From Nitrobacter vulgaris (GTDB lineage Bacteria > Pseudomonadota > Alphaproteobacteria > Rhizobiales > Xanthobacteraceae), in contig NZ_JAVDPZ010000002.1 in the NCBI RefSeq assembly GCF_031453995.1, forward strand, positions 62,001 through 126,000: DNA of 64,000 nt, written 5' to 3'. Positions 45,931-55,672 of this stretch are shown here, piece by piece. Position numbers and translations under genes: made by a program. Position 1 is the first letter of the stretch, and the number at the start of each line of letters is the position of its first letter. Below the pieces are notes generated by a model. It did not search any database. It worked only from the letters and a program-made list of their open reading frames with translations, and was not told where the DNA came from.

Positions 45931-47091
45931 ATGCAAGAGCGAACTTATCTTGACTGGAACGCAACCGCGCCGCTTCGGCGCGAGGCACGCGCCGCAATGG
46001 CCGCGGCATGGGACCTCTTCGGCAATCCTTCATCCGTTCACGCGGAAGGCAGGCGAGCGCGGGGGCTAGTAGAAGATGCGCGGGTTAGCGTCGCGGATGC
46101 AGTAGGAGGCCGACCCCACAACGTTATCTTTACGTCAGGCGGGACAGAAGCCAACACCTTGGCGTTAACGCCCAGTAGCGGCAAACATAGACAAGATATT
46201 GATAATCTTATAGTTTCATCCATAGAACACGCCTCGGTCCTAGCAGGGGGCCGGTTTGCGCTGGATCGGGTTGCGCGCCTGCCGGTCCATCGCTCGGGAT
46301 TGGTGGATCTCGACGCCTTGCGAACATTGCTCGCGCAGGGATCTCCGGCGCTGGTCTCGATCATGTTGGCCAATAATGAAACCGGCGCCATTCAGCCAGT
46401 CGCCGAAGCGGCTCATCTGGTCCACGAAGCAGGTGGCCTGCTGCACGTTGACGCGGTTCAGGCTATCGGAAAAATTCATATTGATATCAAAGAATTGAAT
46501 ATCGACCTTCTATCAATTTCTGCGCACAAAGTCGGTGGTCCGAAAGGGATGGGCGCATTGGTTTTCGCGGAGAACCAGATCCGTCCGAGTGCGTTGATAA
46601 GGGGAGGCGGTCAGGAGCAGGGTGGCCGTGCCGGGACGGAGAATGTGCCCGGCATCGCGGGCTTCGGGGCCGCTGTGATGGCGGCAGAAACAGGCCGCAC
46701 TACAGACATGGCCCGAGTTCAAACCCTGCGCAACCGGCTTGAGGACGGCTTGAGGCAAACGCCAGGCAGCGTGATCTTCTCGCAGGAGATTGCGCGCCTA
46801 CCGAATACGACACTTTTCGGTGTGCCTACCTTGAAAGCGGAGACGGCCGTGATCAGATTTGACCTTGAGGGGGTGGCCGTCTCATCAGGTTCCGCGTGCT
46901 CGTCGGGCAAAGTGCAGCCATCGCATGTGCTGGAAGCAATGGGGTACGGCCCGGAAATGACCAGAAGCGCATTACGGTTCTCTCTGGGCTGGGAGACCAC
47001 GGAGGCAGACGTCGATCGGGCTATTAAGACTTGGCGAAAGCTTTCAGGTGCACTACTAAGGAGAGACGAAACAGGGCTTGAACCATTCTAA
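45931..47091 (+). CDS. Cysteine desulfurase (NifS/IscS class), first gene of the suf cluster
   Basis: Pyridoxal-phosphate enzyme that takes sulfur from cysteine to build Fe-S clusters. 386 residues: YLDWNATAPLRREAR near the start, IFTSGGTEANTLAL, Schiff-base Lys in SAHKVGGPKGMGAL, RGGGQEQGGRAGTENV and the active-site Cys in SSGSACSSGKVQPSHVL. The class I signature and extended Cys loop differ from SufS downstream, so this is a second desulfurase in the same cluster. ATG 45931 fits the family start; ATG 45910 adds seven residues and is possible. Confidence 0.95.
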   Translation: MQERTYLDWNATAPLRREARAAMAAAWDLFGNPSSVHAEGRRARGLVEDARVSVADAVGGRPHNVIFTSGGTEANTLALTPSSGKHRQDIDNLIVSSIEHASVLAGGRFALDRVARLPVHRSGLVDLDALRTLLAQGSPALVSIMLANNETGAIQPVAEAAHLVHEAGGLLHVDAVQAIGKIHIDIKELNIDLLSISAHKVGGPKGMGALVFAENQIRPSALIRGGGQEQGGRAGTENVPGIAGFGAAVMAAETGRTTDMARVQTLRNRLEDGLRQTPGSVIFSQEIARLPNTTLFGVPTLKAETAVIRFDLEGVAVSSGSACSSGKVQPSHVLEAMGYGPEMTRSALRFSLGWETTEADVDRAIKTWRKLSGALLRRDETGLEPF

Positions 47092-47111
47092 GACGGTTTC
47101 TTCCTTAGAAT
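47085..47111 (+). promoter_or_regulatory. Inverted repeat between the desulfurase and sufB genes
   Basis: ATTCTAAG (47085-47092) and CTTAGAAT (47104-47111) form a perfect 8-bp dyad across the desulfurase stop. It could be an RNA hairpin or a protein site. Its TTCTAA-spacer-TTAGAA order is the reverse of the Irr iron box, so I do not call it that. Confidence 0.35.
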
Positions 47112-47172
47112 TGCAGCAAGCCACCAAGAATTCAATCCACCGCGGTCCTTGAAACCGCGAGCGGAGGTAGGA

Positions 47173-48654
47173 ATGGCAGCCGTACAAGAGACGGTCGATC
47201 GGGTTCGCCAGATCGACGTCGATCAATACCGGTATGGATTCGAGACGATCATCGAGTCCGAGAAGGCCCCTAAGGGACTGTCCGAAGACACCATCCGGTT
47301 TATTTCCGCAAAGAAAAACGAGCCCGCATGGATGCTGGAGTGGAGGCTTGAGGCCTACCGCCGCTGGCTCACCATGCAGGAGCCGACCTGGGCGCGGGTG
47401 GACTACCCGAAGATCGATTATCAGGATCTTTATTATTATTCCGCGCCGAAGCCGAAGAAAGAGATCGCCTCGCTCGACGAGATCGATCCGGAGATCCTGA
47501 AGACCTACGAGAAGCTTGGCATTCCCTTGCGCGAGGTCGAGGCGCTGGAAGGCGTTGTTCGCCCCGAGGGTGAGCGGAAAGTCGCGGTCGATGCCGTGTT
47601 CGACTCGGTCTCGGTGGCGACCACCTTCCAGGAGGAGCTGAAGAAAGCCGGCGTGATCTTCATGCCGATCTCGCATGCTATTCAGCAGCATCCGGAATTG
47701 GTGAAGCAGTATCTCGGCAGCGTGGTGCCGACCTCCGACAATTTCTTCGCGACGCTGAATTCGGCGGTGTTCTCCGACGGCTCGTTCGTCTACATCCCGC
47801 CGGGCGTTCGTTGTCCGATGGAGCTGTCGACCTACTTCCGCATTAACGAGCGCAACACCGGCCAGTTCGAGCGTACGCTTATCATCGCCGACAAGGGGGC
47901 CTATGTCAGCTATCTCGAGGGCTGCACGGCGCCGCAGCGCGACGAGAACCAGTTGCATGCCGCGGTCGTCGAACTGGTGACGCTCGACGATGCCGAGATC
48001 AAGTATTCGACGGTGCAGAACTGGTACCCGGGCAACTCCGAAGGCAAGGGCGGCATCTTCAATTTCGTCACCAAGCGTGGCGACTGTCGCGGCGCGCGTT
48101 CGAAAATTTCGTGGACTCAGGTCGAGACTGGCTCCGCCATCACCTGGAAATATCCGAGCTGCATCCTGCGGGGCGACAATTCACGCGGCGAGTTCTACTC
48201 GATCGCCATCTCCAATGGCTACCAGCAGGTCGACAGCGGCACCAAGATGCTGCATCTCGGCAAGAACACCACGAGCAGGATCATCTCCAAGGGCATCGCG
48301 GCAGGAAAGTCGCAGAACACCTATCGAGGTCTCGTCACGGCGCACCGCAAGGCGACCAATGCGCGCAACTTCACCGCCTGCGACTCGCTTCTGATCGGCG
48401 ACAAATGCGGCGCCCACACGGTGCCGTACATCGAGGCCAAGAACACCTCGGCGCTGTTCGAGCATGAGGCGACGACGTCGAAGATTTCGGAAGACGTGCT
48501 GTTCTATTGCGTCCAACGCGGACTGTCGCAGGAAGAGGCCGTCGGCCTCGTCGTCAATGGCTTCGTGAGAGACGTGCTGCAGCAGTTGCCGATGGAATTC
48601 GCGGTCGAGGCTCAGAAGTTGATCTCGATCTCGCTCGAAGGAAGTGTGGGTTAA
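47173..48654 (+). CDS. sufB: Fe-S cluster scaffold subunit SufB
   Basis: With SufC and SufD forms the scaffold on which Fe-S clusters are built. 493 residues with family blocks SAKKNEPAWMLEWRLEAY, CTAPQRDENQLHAAVVEL, WYPGNSEGKGGIFNFVTKRG, NCRGA-like GDCRGARSKISWTQVE and SCILRGDNSRGEFYS. GGAGGTAGGA precedes ATG 47173. sufC follows after a 140-bp repeat. Confidence 0.97.
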   Translation: MAAVQETVDRVRQIDVDQYRYGFETIIESEKAPKGLSEDTIRFISAKKNEPAWMLEWRLEAYRRWLTMQEPTWARVDYPKIDYQDLYYYSAPKPKKEIASLDEIDPEILKTYEKLGIPLREVEALEGVVRPEGERKVAVDAVFDSVSVATTFQEELKKAGVIFMPISHAIQQHPELVKQYLGSVVPTSDNFFATLNSAVFSDGSFVYIPPGVRCPMELSTYFRINERNTGQFERTLIIADKGAYVSYLEGCTAPQRDENQLHAAVVELVTLDDAEIKYSTVQNWYPGNSEGKGGIFNFVTKRGDCRGARSKISWTQVETGSAITWKYPSCILRGDNSRGEFYSIAISNGYQQVDSGTKMLHLGKNTTSRIISKGIAAGKSQNTYRGLVTAHRKATNARNFTACDSLLIGDKCGAHTVPYIEAKNTSALFEHEATTSKISEDVLFYCVQRGLSQEEAVGLVVNGFVRDVLQQLPMEFAVEAQKLISISLEGSVG

Positions 48655-48658
48655 CCCA

Positions 48659-48775
48659 CGTCACTGCGAGCTCGCTTCAAAGTCGGCTTTTGTGCCGGTT
48701 TTGCGCTGGACGAAGCGATCTACCGATGGAAACGCCGGATTGCTTCGCCGCACGAGCACGCTCCTCGCGATGACG
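48659..48775. repeat. Palindromic repeat element (REP/RPE-like) between sufB and sufC
   Basis: Outer arms CGTCACTGCGAG (48659-48670) and CTCGCGATGACG (48764-48775) and inner arms CGAAGCGATC (48711-48720) and GATTGCTTCG (48738-48747) make one long imperfect hairpin of 117 bp. This combination of CGTCATTGCGAG and GAAGCAATC is a repeat common in Bradyrhizobiaceae genomes. It sits inside the suf operon. A weaker fragment may lie at 50950-51010 between sufD and sufS. Confidence 0.75.
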
Positions 48776-48794
48776 TAACGATAGCGAAGGATGA

Positions 48795-49547
<753 letters not shown>

Positions 49548-49608
49548 TTCGGACGTGGCCTTCGGTTTCGGACGAGATCATGCGGAAAATACGATCTGAA
49601 CGGATTTG

Positions 49609-50934
49609 ATGATGGATGTTGCATTGGCAAAGCCGGCTACGGAACGCGCGACCACAGAACTGTTTGCCGCGGCGCGTGACCGTTTGCCGGGATCCGGTCC
49701 GGTGAGCGAAGCGCGACAGGTCGCATTCGACGATTTCGCTCGGCGAGGTCTGCCGTACCGGCGCATTGAAGAATGGAAATACACCGACTTGCGCACACTG
49801 TTGCGCGAGATTGCGCCGCTTGCTGCCGAGCCTGATCAGGCAGCATTGGCGCGCGCGGCCAAGGCTGTCATCGCGCGTGGCGCGAACGCTATGCACAAGC
49901 TGGTGCTGGTTGACGGAGTATTCGTGCCGCAGCTATCCGATCAGGCGCCCGAAACTGGCCTTGAGGTGCGGGCGCTACGTGACATTCTGGAGAGCAATGA
50001 CGTTGCCGCTCGCGCCGATCTGCTGATCACCACCGCGGCATCCGATACGATGATTTCGCTCAACACCGCGATGGCCACCGATGGCGTTGTCATCGATGTG
50101 GCCGAAAATGCGAAGCTGACCAAGCCGCTGCATATCGTCCATATCACCACCCAATCCAACACCGCGGCATTCACGCGTTCGTTGCTGCGGCTGGCAAATG
50201 GCGCACACGCCACGCTGGTTGAAAGTTTCGTCGCAGCCGAGGGTGCCGCTGCCTATCAGGCTCATGACTCGGTTGTGTTGTGGATTGGCGACGGCGCCGA
50301 ACTGCAACATGTTCGCCTTGTCGAAGATGCCAATGATGCCGCTAACATCTCCACCGCGATCGTCACGATTGGCGCAAACGCGCGTTTCAACTCCCTCAAT
50401 CTCACGAGCGGCGCGGCGGTGAGCCGATATCAAGGCTTCATCAAGTTCACCCGTGAGGGGTCTCACGCAGACGTGAACGGCGTCAATCTGCTCAATGGTC
50501 GCCAGCACGGCGATACGACGCTGGTATTGGATCATGCCGTACCACATTGCAGCAGCAACGAGGTGTTCCGCGCCGTTCTGGACGATCAGGCGCACTCGGT
50601 GTTTCAGGGCAAGATCATCGTGCGGCCCGATGCGCAAAAGACCGATGGCAAGATGATGACGCGGGCTTTGTTGCTATCCGATGGCGCCGAAGCCGACAAC
50701 AAGCCCGAGCTTGAGATTTTCGCTGATGACGTCACCTGTGGTCATGGCGCGACAATCGGCGCACTCGACGAAAGCCTGCTGTTCTATCTGCGTGCACGCG
50801 GTCTTTCGGAAAAGGAAGCGCAGGCGCTTTTGATTCAAGCGTTTGTCGGCGAAGCGGTCGAAACCGTTGCCGATGATGGCTTGCGTGATGTTGTTATCGA
50901 GGCCGCCGAGCGGTGGCTCGCGGCAAGAGGGTGA
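49609..50934 (+). CDS. sufD: Fe-S assembly protein SufD
   Basis: Scaffold partner of SufB. 441 residues with the family marks GLPYRRIEEWKYTDLRTLL near residue 45, NGAHATLVESFV, beta-helix repeats in the centre, ARFNSLNLTSGAAVSRYQGFIK and the C-terminal CGHGATIGALDESLLFYLRARGLSE. ATG 49609 and 49612 both fit; TTG 49606 is less likely. sufS follows 141 bases downstream. Confidence 0.96.
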   Translation: MMDVALAKPATERATTELFAAARDRLPGSGPVSEARQVAFDDFARRGLPYRRIEEWKYTDLRTLLREIAPLAAEPDQAALARAAKAVIARGANAMHKLVLVDGVFVPQLSDQAPETGLEVRALRDILESNDVAARADLLITTAASDTMISLNTAMATDGVVIDVAENAKLTKPLHIVHITTQSNTAAFTRSLLRLANGAHATLVESFVAAEGAAAYQAHDSVVLWIGDGAELQHVRLVEDANDAANISTAIVTIGANARFNSLNLTSGAAVSRYQGFIKFTREGSHADVNGVNLLNGRQHGDTTLVLDHAVPHCSSNEVFRAVLDDQAHSVFQGKIIVRPDAQKTDGKMMTRALLLSDGAEADNKPELEIFADDVTCGHGATIGALDESLLFYLRARGLSEKEAQALLIQAFVGEAVETVADDGLRDVVIEAAERWLAARG

Positions 50935-51075
50935 ATGGACAGGGTCTCGTATTGCTTTGCACCGCGAAAACCGGCGGACGCCAATTATCGCAAGCCGCAA
51001 TGACGAGAGCGGTTCCTTTACACGGGAGCGGTTCAAGGCCCGACTCCGGAACGATGGATATGGACGTGGAGTGAT

Positions 51076-52320
51076 ATGACGCATCCGGCGGTTGCCAACG
51101 GTTCCTATGATGTCATGCGCGTGCGCGAGGATTTTCCGGCGCTGGCGATGAAAGTTTACGGCAAACCGCTGGTCTATCTCGACAACGCCGCCTCGGCGCA
51201 GAAGCCAAACGCCGTGCTCGACCGAATGACGGAGGCCTACAAGACTGAATATGCCAACGTCCATCGCGGGCTGCATTATCTCGCCAACGCCGCAACCGAA
51301 GCCTATGAAGGCGGCCGCGCGCGGGTCGCGCAGTTTTTGAACGCAAGACGGACCGAGGAAATCATCTTTACCCGTAATGCCAGCGAGGCGATCAACCTCG
51401 TGGCATCTTCATGGGGCGAGCCGAACATCAAGGCGGGCGACGAGATTGTGCTCTCTATCATGGAGCATCATTCCAACATCGTCCCATGGCATTTTCTGCG
51501 CGAGCGCCACGGCGCCGTCATCAAGTGGGCTCCCGTCGACGACGAAGGCAATTTCCTCATCGAGGAATTCGAAAAGCTTCTGTCGCCGAGGACGAAGCTC
51601 GTGGCGATCACGCAGATGTCGAACGCGCTCGGCACAGTCGTTCCGGTCAAGGACGTTGTGAAGCTGGCTCATGCGCGCGGCATCCCGGTTCTGGTGGACG
51701 GGAGCCAGGCTGCGGTGCATCTTGCCATCGACGTGCAGGACATTGATTGCGACTTCTATGTCTTCACCGGCCATAAGCTCTACGGTCCGACCGGTATCGG
51801 CGCGCTGTATGCAAAGCATGATCATCTCGTCTCCATGCGCCCGTACAATGGCGGCGGCGAGATGATCCGTGAGGTCGCGCAGGATTGGGTCACCTATGGC
51901 GATCCGCCGCACAAGTTCGAGGCAGGCACGCCCGCGATCGTCGAGTCGATCGGGCTTGGCGCCGCAATCGATTACGTCAATTCGATCGGGAAGGCGCGCA
52001 TCGCGGCGCACGAACACGATCTTCTGACCTATGCCCAGGAGCGGCTGCGGGAGATCAACTCGCTGCGCATCATCGGCACTGCCCGCGACAAGGGGCCCGT
52101 GATCTCGTTCGAGATGAAGGGTGCGCATCCCCACGATGTTGCGACCGTGATCGACCGCGCCGGTATCGCGGTTCGCGCCGGGACGCATTGCGTGATGCCG
52201 CTTTTAGAGCGGTTCAACGTTTCAGCGACCTGCCGCGCCTCATTCGGTATGTATAATACCCGCGAGGAAGTCGATCATCTGGCGCAAGCGCTGATCAAGG
52301 CACGGGAGTTGTTCTCATGA
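51076..52320 (+). CDS. sufS: Cysteine desulfurase SufS
   Basis: Class II cysteine desulfurase that supplies sulfur to SufBCD. 414 residues: VYLDNAASAQKPNAVLD, HRGLHYLANAAT, FTRNASEAINLVA, Schiff-base Lys in FYVFTGHKLYGPTG and the active-site Cys in RAGTHCVMPLLERF, with the short Cys loop typical of SufS. GGAG lies close before the ATG. No sufE or sufU partner gene is seen in the window, although class II enzymes usually need one. Its stop overlaps the sufT start (ATGA). Confidence 0.97.
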   Translation: MTHPAVANGSYDVMRVREDFPALAMKVYGKPLVYLDNAASAQKPNAVLDRMTEAYKTEYANVHRGLHYLANAATEAYEGGRARVAQFLNARRTEEIIFTRNASEAINLVASSWGEPNIKAGDEIVLSIMEHHSNIVPWHFLRERHGAVIKWAPVDDEGNFLIEEFEKLLSPRTKLVAITQMSNALGTVVPVKDVVKLAHARGIPVLVDGSQAAVHLAIDVQDIDCDFYVFTGHKLYGPTGIGALYAKHDHLVSMRPYNGGGEMIREVAQDWVTYGDPPHKFEAGTPAIVESIGLGAAIDYVNSIGKARIAAHEHDLLTYAQERLREINSLRIIGTARDKGPVISFEMKGAHPHDVATVIDRAGIAVRAGTHCVMPLLERFNVSATCRASFGMYNTREEVDHLAQALIKARELFS

Positions 52321-52697
52321 GCGACGTAGCCGAAATGGTTGTAAACAAGACCTGCCACATGCAGACCAGCTCAGCGCTGGCGCCGGATGAAACCGAGCGT
52401 ATGGGCACGGGGATTGTGGCCGCGCTGAAAACCGTGTTCGACCCGGAAATTCCGGCCGATATTTATGAACTCGGCCTGATCTACAAAGTCGACATCAAGG
52501 ACGATCGCGCTGTCGACGTCGAGATGACGCTGACGTCGCCGAGCTGTCCGTCGGCGGCCGAACTGCCGACCATGGTTGAAAACGCCGTCGCAAGCGTTCC
52601 CGGCGTTGGGGTGGTCAATGTCAGCATCGTCTGGGAACCTGTTTGGATGCCCGATCGGATGACCGACGAGGCTCGCCTCGTCCTGAATATGTGGTGA
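52317..52697 (+). CDS. sufT: SufT-like Fe-S assembly protein (DUF59/MIP18 family)
   Basis: 126 residues with the DUF59 core DPEIPADIYELGLIYKVDI and LTSPSCPSAAELPTMVENAV, containing the conserved Cys in PSCP. Members assist maturation of Fe-S proteins. It overlaps sufS by four bases and precedes sufA, the usual position in alphaproteobacterial suf operons. Confidence 0.93.
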   Translation: MSDVAEMVVNKTCHMQTSSALAPDETERMGTGIVAALKTVFDPEIPADIYELGLIYKVDIKDDRAVDVEMTLTSPSCPSAAELPTMVENAVASVPGVGVVNVSIVWEPVWMPDRMTDEARLVLNMW

Positions 52698-52756
52698 CTA
52701 TCTTACACCCGTCCCGATGCTATGATCGGGCTTGAATCGCCGTCAGGATTGACCAG

Positions 52757-53161
52757 ATGACAGACATGACGCCAAGCACACCAGCAGCCAAGCCGAAACC
52801 CCGGCCTCGTCCACAGGTCATGCGGTTGACTGACGCCGCCGCGGATCGGGTCAAGGAACTTGCGGCGCGAGCCGATTCGGAAATCGTCGGCCTTCGGGTC
52901 GGTATCAAGAACGGTGGCTGCGCCGGTCAATCCTACACCGTGGAGTACGCCCACGATATCAAGCCGACGGACGAAGTGGTTGAGGACAAGGGCGTCAAGA
53001 TTCTTGTCGATCCCAAGGCCGTGCTGTACTTGCTCGGCACCGAGATGGACTACAAGGCTGAAAAGATGCAAGCCCAGTTCGTCTTCAACAATCCGAACCA
53101 GGTTTCAGCCTGCGGGTGCGGTGAATCCGTGCAGCTCGCGCCCGCTAAAATCGACGGCTAG
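52757..53161 (+). CDS. sufA: A-type Fe-S carrier SufA (HesB/IscA family)
   Basis: Delivers Fe-S clusters from the scaffold to target proteins. 134 residues: a Pro/Lys-rich start, then VMRLTDAAADRVKELAA and the three conserved cysteines in KNGGCAGQSY and SACGCGES. Last gene of the suf cluster; AGGA lies about 8 bases before the ATG. It converges with the broken diguanylate cyclase gene, whose stop is 18 bases away. Confidence 0.95.
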   Translation: MTDMTPSTPAAKPKPRPRPQVMRLTDAAADRVKELAARADSEIVGLRVGIKNGGCAGQSYTVEYAHDIKPTDEVVEDKGVKILVDPKAVLYLLGTEMDYKAEKMQAQFVFNNPNQVSACGCGESVQLAPAKIDG

Positions 53162-53179
53162 TCGCGATACTCAAGCCTA

Positions 53180-54164
53180 TTACAACGGACAATCACGGTC
53201 GGCGTTTTTGGCGGGCGAAGAGGCGTCGGGCCACGCGATTTCGGCGTCAGCGAAATATTCTGGATCAGTCTCGCAAACGGCACGGTTGCGGCCGTTGCGC
53301 TTGGCAGCGTACAAACAGGCATCGGCGCGTTCAATCAGTAGATCCGGGGTGTCGCCGCGGCGAAGCATCGAGACACCGATAGAGACCGTGACGCGACCCA
53401 GGATCTCACCAGTCGATTTTTTCTTCAATTCCTTGGCCATCACGGCGCGGCGAATATGGTCCGCGACCGCCAACGCCTGTTTCAGCGCGGTGCTTGGCAG
53501 CACAACCGCAAACTCTTCACCGCCGTAACGCGCGGTGATGTCCTGGCCCTTGATGGTCTGCTTCAATGACATTGCGACCAACCGCAGGACCTGGTCACCG
53601 GTCAGGTGTCCATAGTTGTCGTTGAACAACTTGAAGTGGTCGATGTCGAACATCAGGAGTGACAGCGGCTTGTCTTCATTAGTCGCCCGCGCCACGGCAT
53701 CCGCCACGGCTCGATCGAAATACTTGCGGTTGCCGAGACCGGTAAGAGGATCTGTCATGCTCTCGGCTCTGATGGCCTCAAGACTATGCTGAAGGTTGCT
53801 GATCTCGACCTTCGAGAGATCCAGCCGATTCTCCAGCGCCTTGTTGGTTTCCTGCATCTCCCGGGTTGACTTCATCAGCCTCGCGGCTACCGGCAGCACC
53901 GAGTTTCTCGGCGGCGCTCTTCAGGCTATCATCGAAACCGGCCGTCAAGCCGAGCACGTCGGCGATGAGGGCCATCACGTCGTCGATCTCATTGATGACC
54001 CGCGCACCGAGCTTATCGATGCGTTCGGTAGTCCTCATCGGAGAAAGATAGGTTTCGTAGATCTGTTCGAGGTCGGCATCGCTCAGCGTGCCGTTGCGCG
54101 CCAGCGTCTCATTAATGATCCTGCTGAGGGATATTTCTTCATAACCATGCTGCCAACGTGTACA
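53180..54164 (-). pseudogene. Diguanylate cyclase (GGDEF), truncated at its start and frameshifted
   Basis: The GGDEF domain itself looks intact (DPLTGLGNRKYFDRA, FDIDHFKLFNDNYGH, RYGGEEFAVVLPS, IERADACLYAAKRNGR), so the ancestor made cyclic di-GMP. Two lesions are visible. First, the coding text is continuous in one frame from 54164 to about 53885 (INETLARNGTLSDADLEQIYETYL, then TTERIDKLGARV and EKLGAAGSREA) and resumes in another frame as ARLMKSTREMQETNKALE. Related Rhizobiales proteins have about six to eight more residues there, so a small out-of-frame deletion near 53880-53895 is likely. Second, upstream coding similarity stops near 54130-54164 with a stop at 54165, and the usual N-terminal 50 or so residues are missing. 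The second lesion coincides with the integrated element. Confidence 0.82.
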
Positions 54165-54234
54165 TTATGGACAAGCAGAAAAGCCCTTAATTCACAGGTA
54201 TAACTTAAAACCGTTGTCCATAACGTCCATAACG
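54165..54234. repeat. Inverted and tandem repeats at the left end of the element
   Basis: TTATGGACAA (54165-54174) is the exact inverse of TTGTCCATAA (54214-54223), and GTCCATAAC is tandemly repeated twice (54216-54224 and 54225-54233). The cluster is 63 bases upstream of the integrase and immediately outside the last diguanylate cyclase codon. This is where an integrase or excisionase would bind arm-type sites, and where attL should be. Confidence 0.5.
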
Positions 54235-54296
54235 ATTACTACTAGCGCATACACCAATAGCGGGGAAAAAGCAGGTAAGGATAGTTAGAATCCAAA

Positions 54297-55484
54297 ATGG
54301 GGATCCACACTAGAAATGTTCTGACCGTTAAGGCGATTGCTGCGAGCAAGGCGGCCAAATTGCGCGATGGCGGCGGTCTCTGGCTCATAACGAAAGGCAA
54401 TGGTCGGTACTGGACTCTCGATTACAGGTTCGGCGGCAAGCGCCGGGAAATGGGTTTGGGGCCGTTACACACTGTCGGCCTAGCTGAGGCCCGTCAGAAA
54501 GCAGAACGGGCGCGGGAGCTGATTAGGCGAGGTATCGATCCGCTGGCCAACCGCGCGGTTGAGGCTATCGAGGCCGCAAAGGGTAAAGATGACGTAAAGA
54601 CCTTCGGGCAGTACGCCGACGAGTATATCGACGACGCGGTTAAAGCGAAGCGGTGGCGCGGTGCCCGAACGGAGGCAGGTTGGCGCAATACTTTAACAAG
54701 GCACTGCGCCTCGATCCGCGGCAAGCCGATCGCCGATATCGATACTGCAGACGTTCTTTCGGTTTTGCGTTCGCTATGGGGAACGAAGCAGGAAACTGCC
54801 GAGAAACTGCGTTGGCGCATTGAGCGCGTCCTTGACGCCGCCCGAGTCGAGGGCTTGCGTAGCGGCGACAATCCATCGACATGGAAGGGCAATCTAGAGC
54901 ACGTTTTGCACAAGCCGGACGGCTCCACGCGCGGCCACCACGCGGCATTGGCCTATAGAGACGCGCCTGCCTTCATAGCGCGGCTGCGCGGCACCAGCAC
55001 AATCGCTGCCCGCGCGCTAGAATTTTTGATTTTGACTGCCACCCGCAGCGGCGAAACGCGCGGCGCAACTTGGTCCGAGATTCAGTGTGACGTTTGGTTG
55101 GTTCCCGCCAATAGAATGAAGGGTAAACGGGAGCATCGTGTCCCGCTATCCGACCGCGCTCTTGAGATACTTAAAGAAATGGCGGTAATGCGCTTGAACG
55201 ACTTTGTTTTCCCGGGAGCAAGGGACGGGAGTCCACTCTCGAACGCAACGTTCGGAACGGTGATCCGCGCCCACGAGGGCGGTGCTGCGACGGTACACGG
55301 CTTTCGATCTTCCTTTCGAGATTGGGCAGGCGACGCGACGGATTTCCCGAGAGAATTGGCAGAGGCGGCGCTGGCACACCTCGTCGGCGATGAGACTGAG
55401 CGAGCGTATCGCCGCGGTGATGCCCTGAAACGCCGCCGCGAGTTGATGGAGGCGTGGGCGGATTTCCTGGACACCGGAAAATAA
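54297..55484 (+). CDS. Tyrosine recombinase/integrase (P4-like, DUF4102 arm-binding domain)
   Basis: 395 residues, full length. N-terminal DUF4102 arm-DNA-binding domain (residues 5-90, with KLRDGGGLWLITKGNGRYW), SAM-like core-binding domain (about 100-195) and a C-terminal catalytic domain with all expected residues: Arg250 in LTATRSGE, His334-x-x-Arg337 in HGFRSSFRDW, His361 in LAHLVGD and the nucleophile Tyr371 in ERAYRRGD. It should be able to integrate and excise the element. Many of its relatives use tRNA 3' ends, but no tRNA is adjacent here. No clear ribosome-binding site is seen before the ATG. Confidence 0.95.
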   Translation: MGIHTRNVLTVKAIAASKAAKLRDGGGLWLITKGNGRYWTLDYRFGGKRREMGLGPLHTVGLAEARQKAERARELIRRGIDPLANRAVEAIEAAKGKDDVKTFGQYADEYIDDAVKAKRWRGARTEAGWRNTLTRHCASIRGKPIADIDTADVLSVLRSLWGTKQETAEKLRWRIERVLDAARVEGLRSGDNPSTWKGNLEHVLHKPDGSTRGHHAALAYRDAPAFIARLRGTSTIAARALEFLILTATRSGETRGATWSEIQCDVWLVPANRMKGKREHRVPLSDRALEILKEMAVMRLNDFVFPGARDGSPLSNATFGTVIRAHEGGAATVHGFRSSFRDWAGDATDFPRELAEAALAHLVGDETERAYRRGDALKRRRELMEAWADFLDTGK

Positions 55485-55672
55485 TTAGAAGTTTTACGGG
55501 CTATAGGCTACAACTTGGCAGCCCATGTTATATCTATTGTCAACCTGAGCCGCTTCAGCGGCAGGCATGATTGCCAGTGAAGGCTTCGGCCCGGCAAGTG
55601 CCATCGGTTTCCTCGGTAACGCCTAACGCCTTCAGTTGGCTAGGTTCAAGTTACCCGACTGAAATCAATCCT

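Noticed and set aside
47085..47111. Iron control element (Irr box) upstream of sufB
   Set aside because: The half-site order is reversed compared with the known TTTAGAA-spacer-TTCTAAA pattern, so I list it only as an inverted repeat.
54165..54296. tRNA gene as integration site of the element
   Set aside because: No cloverleaf or tRNA 3' end is recognisable; the left edge lies in the diguanylate cyclase gene instead.
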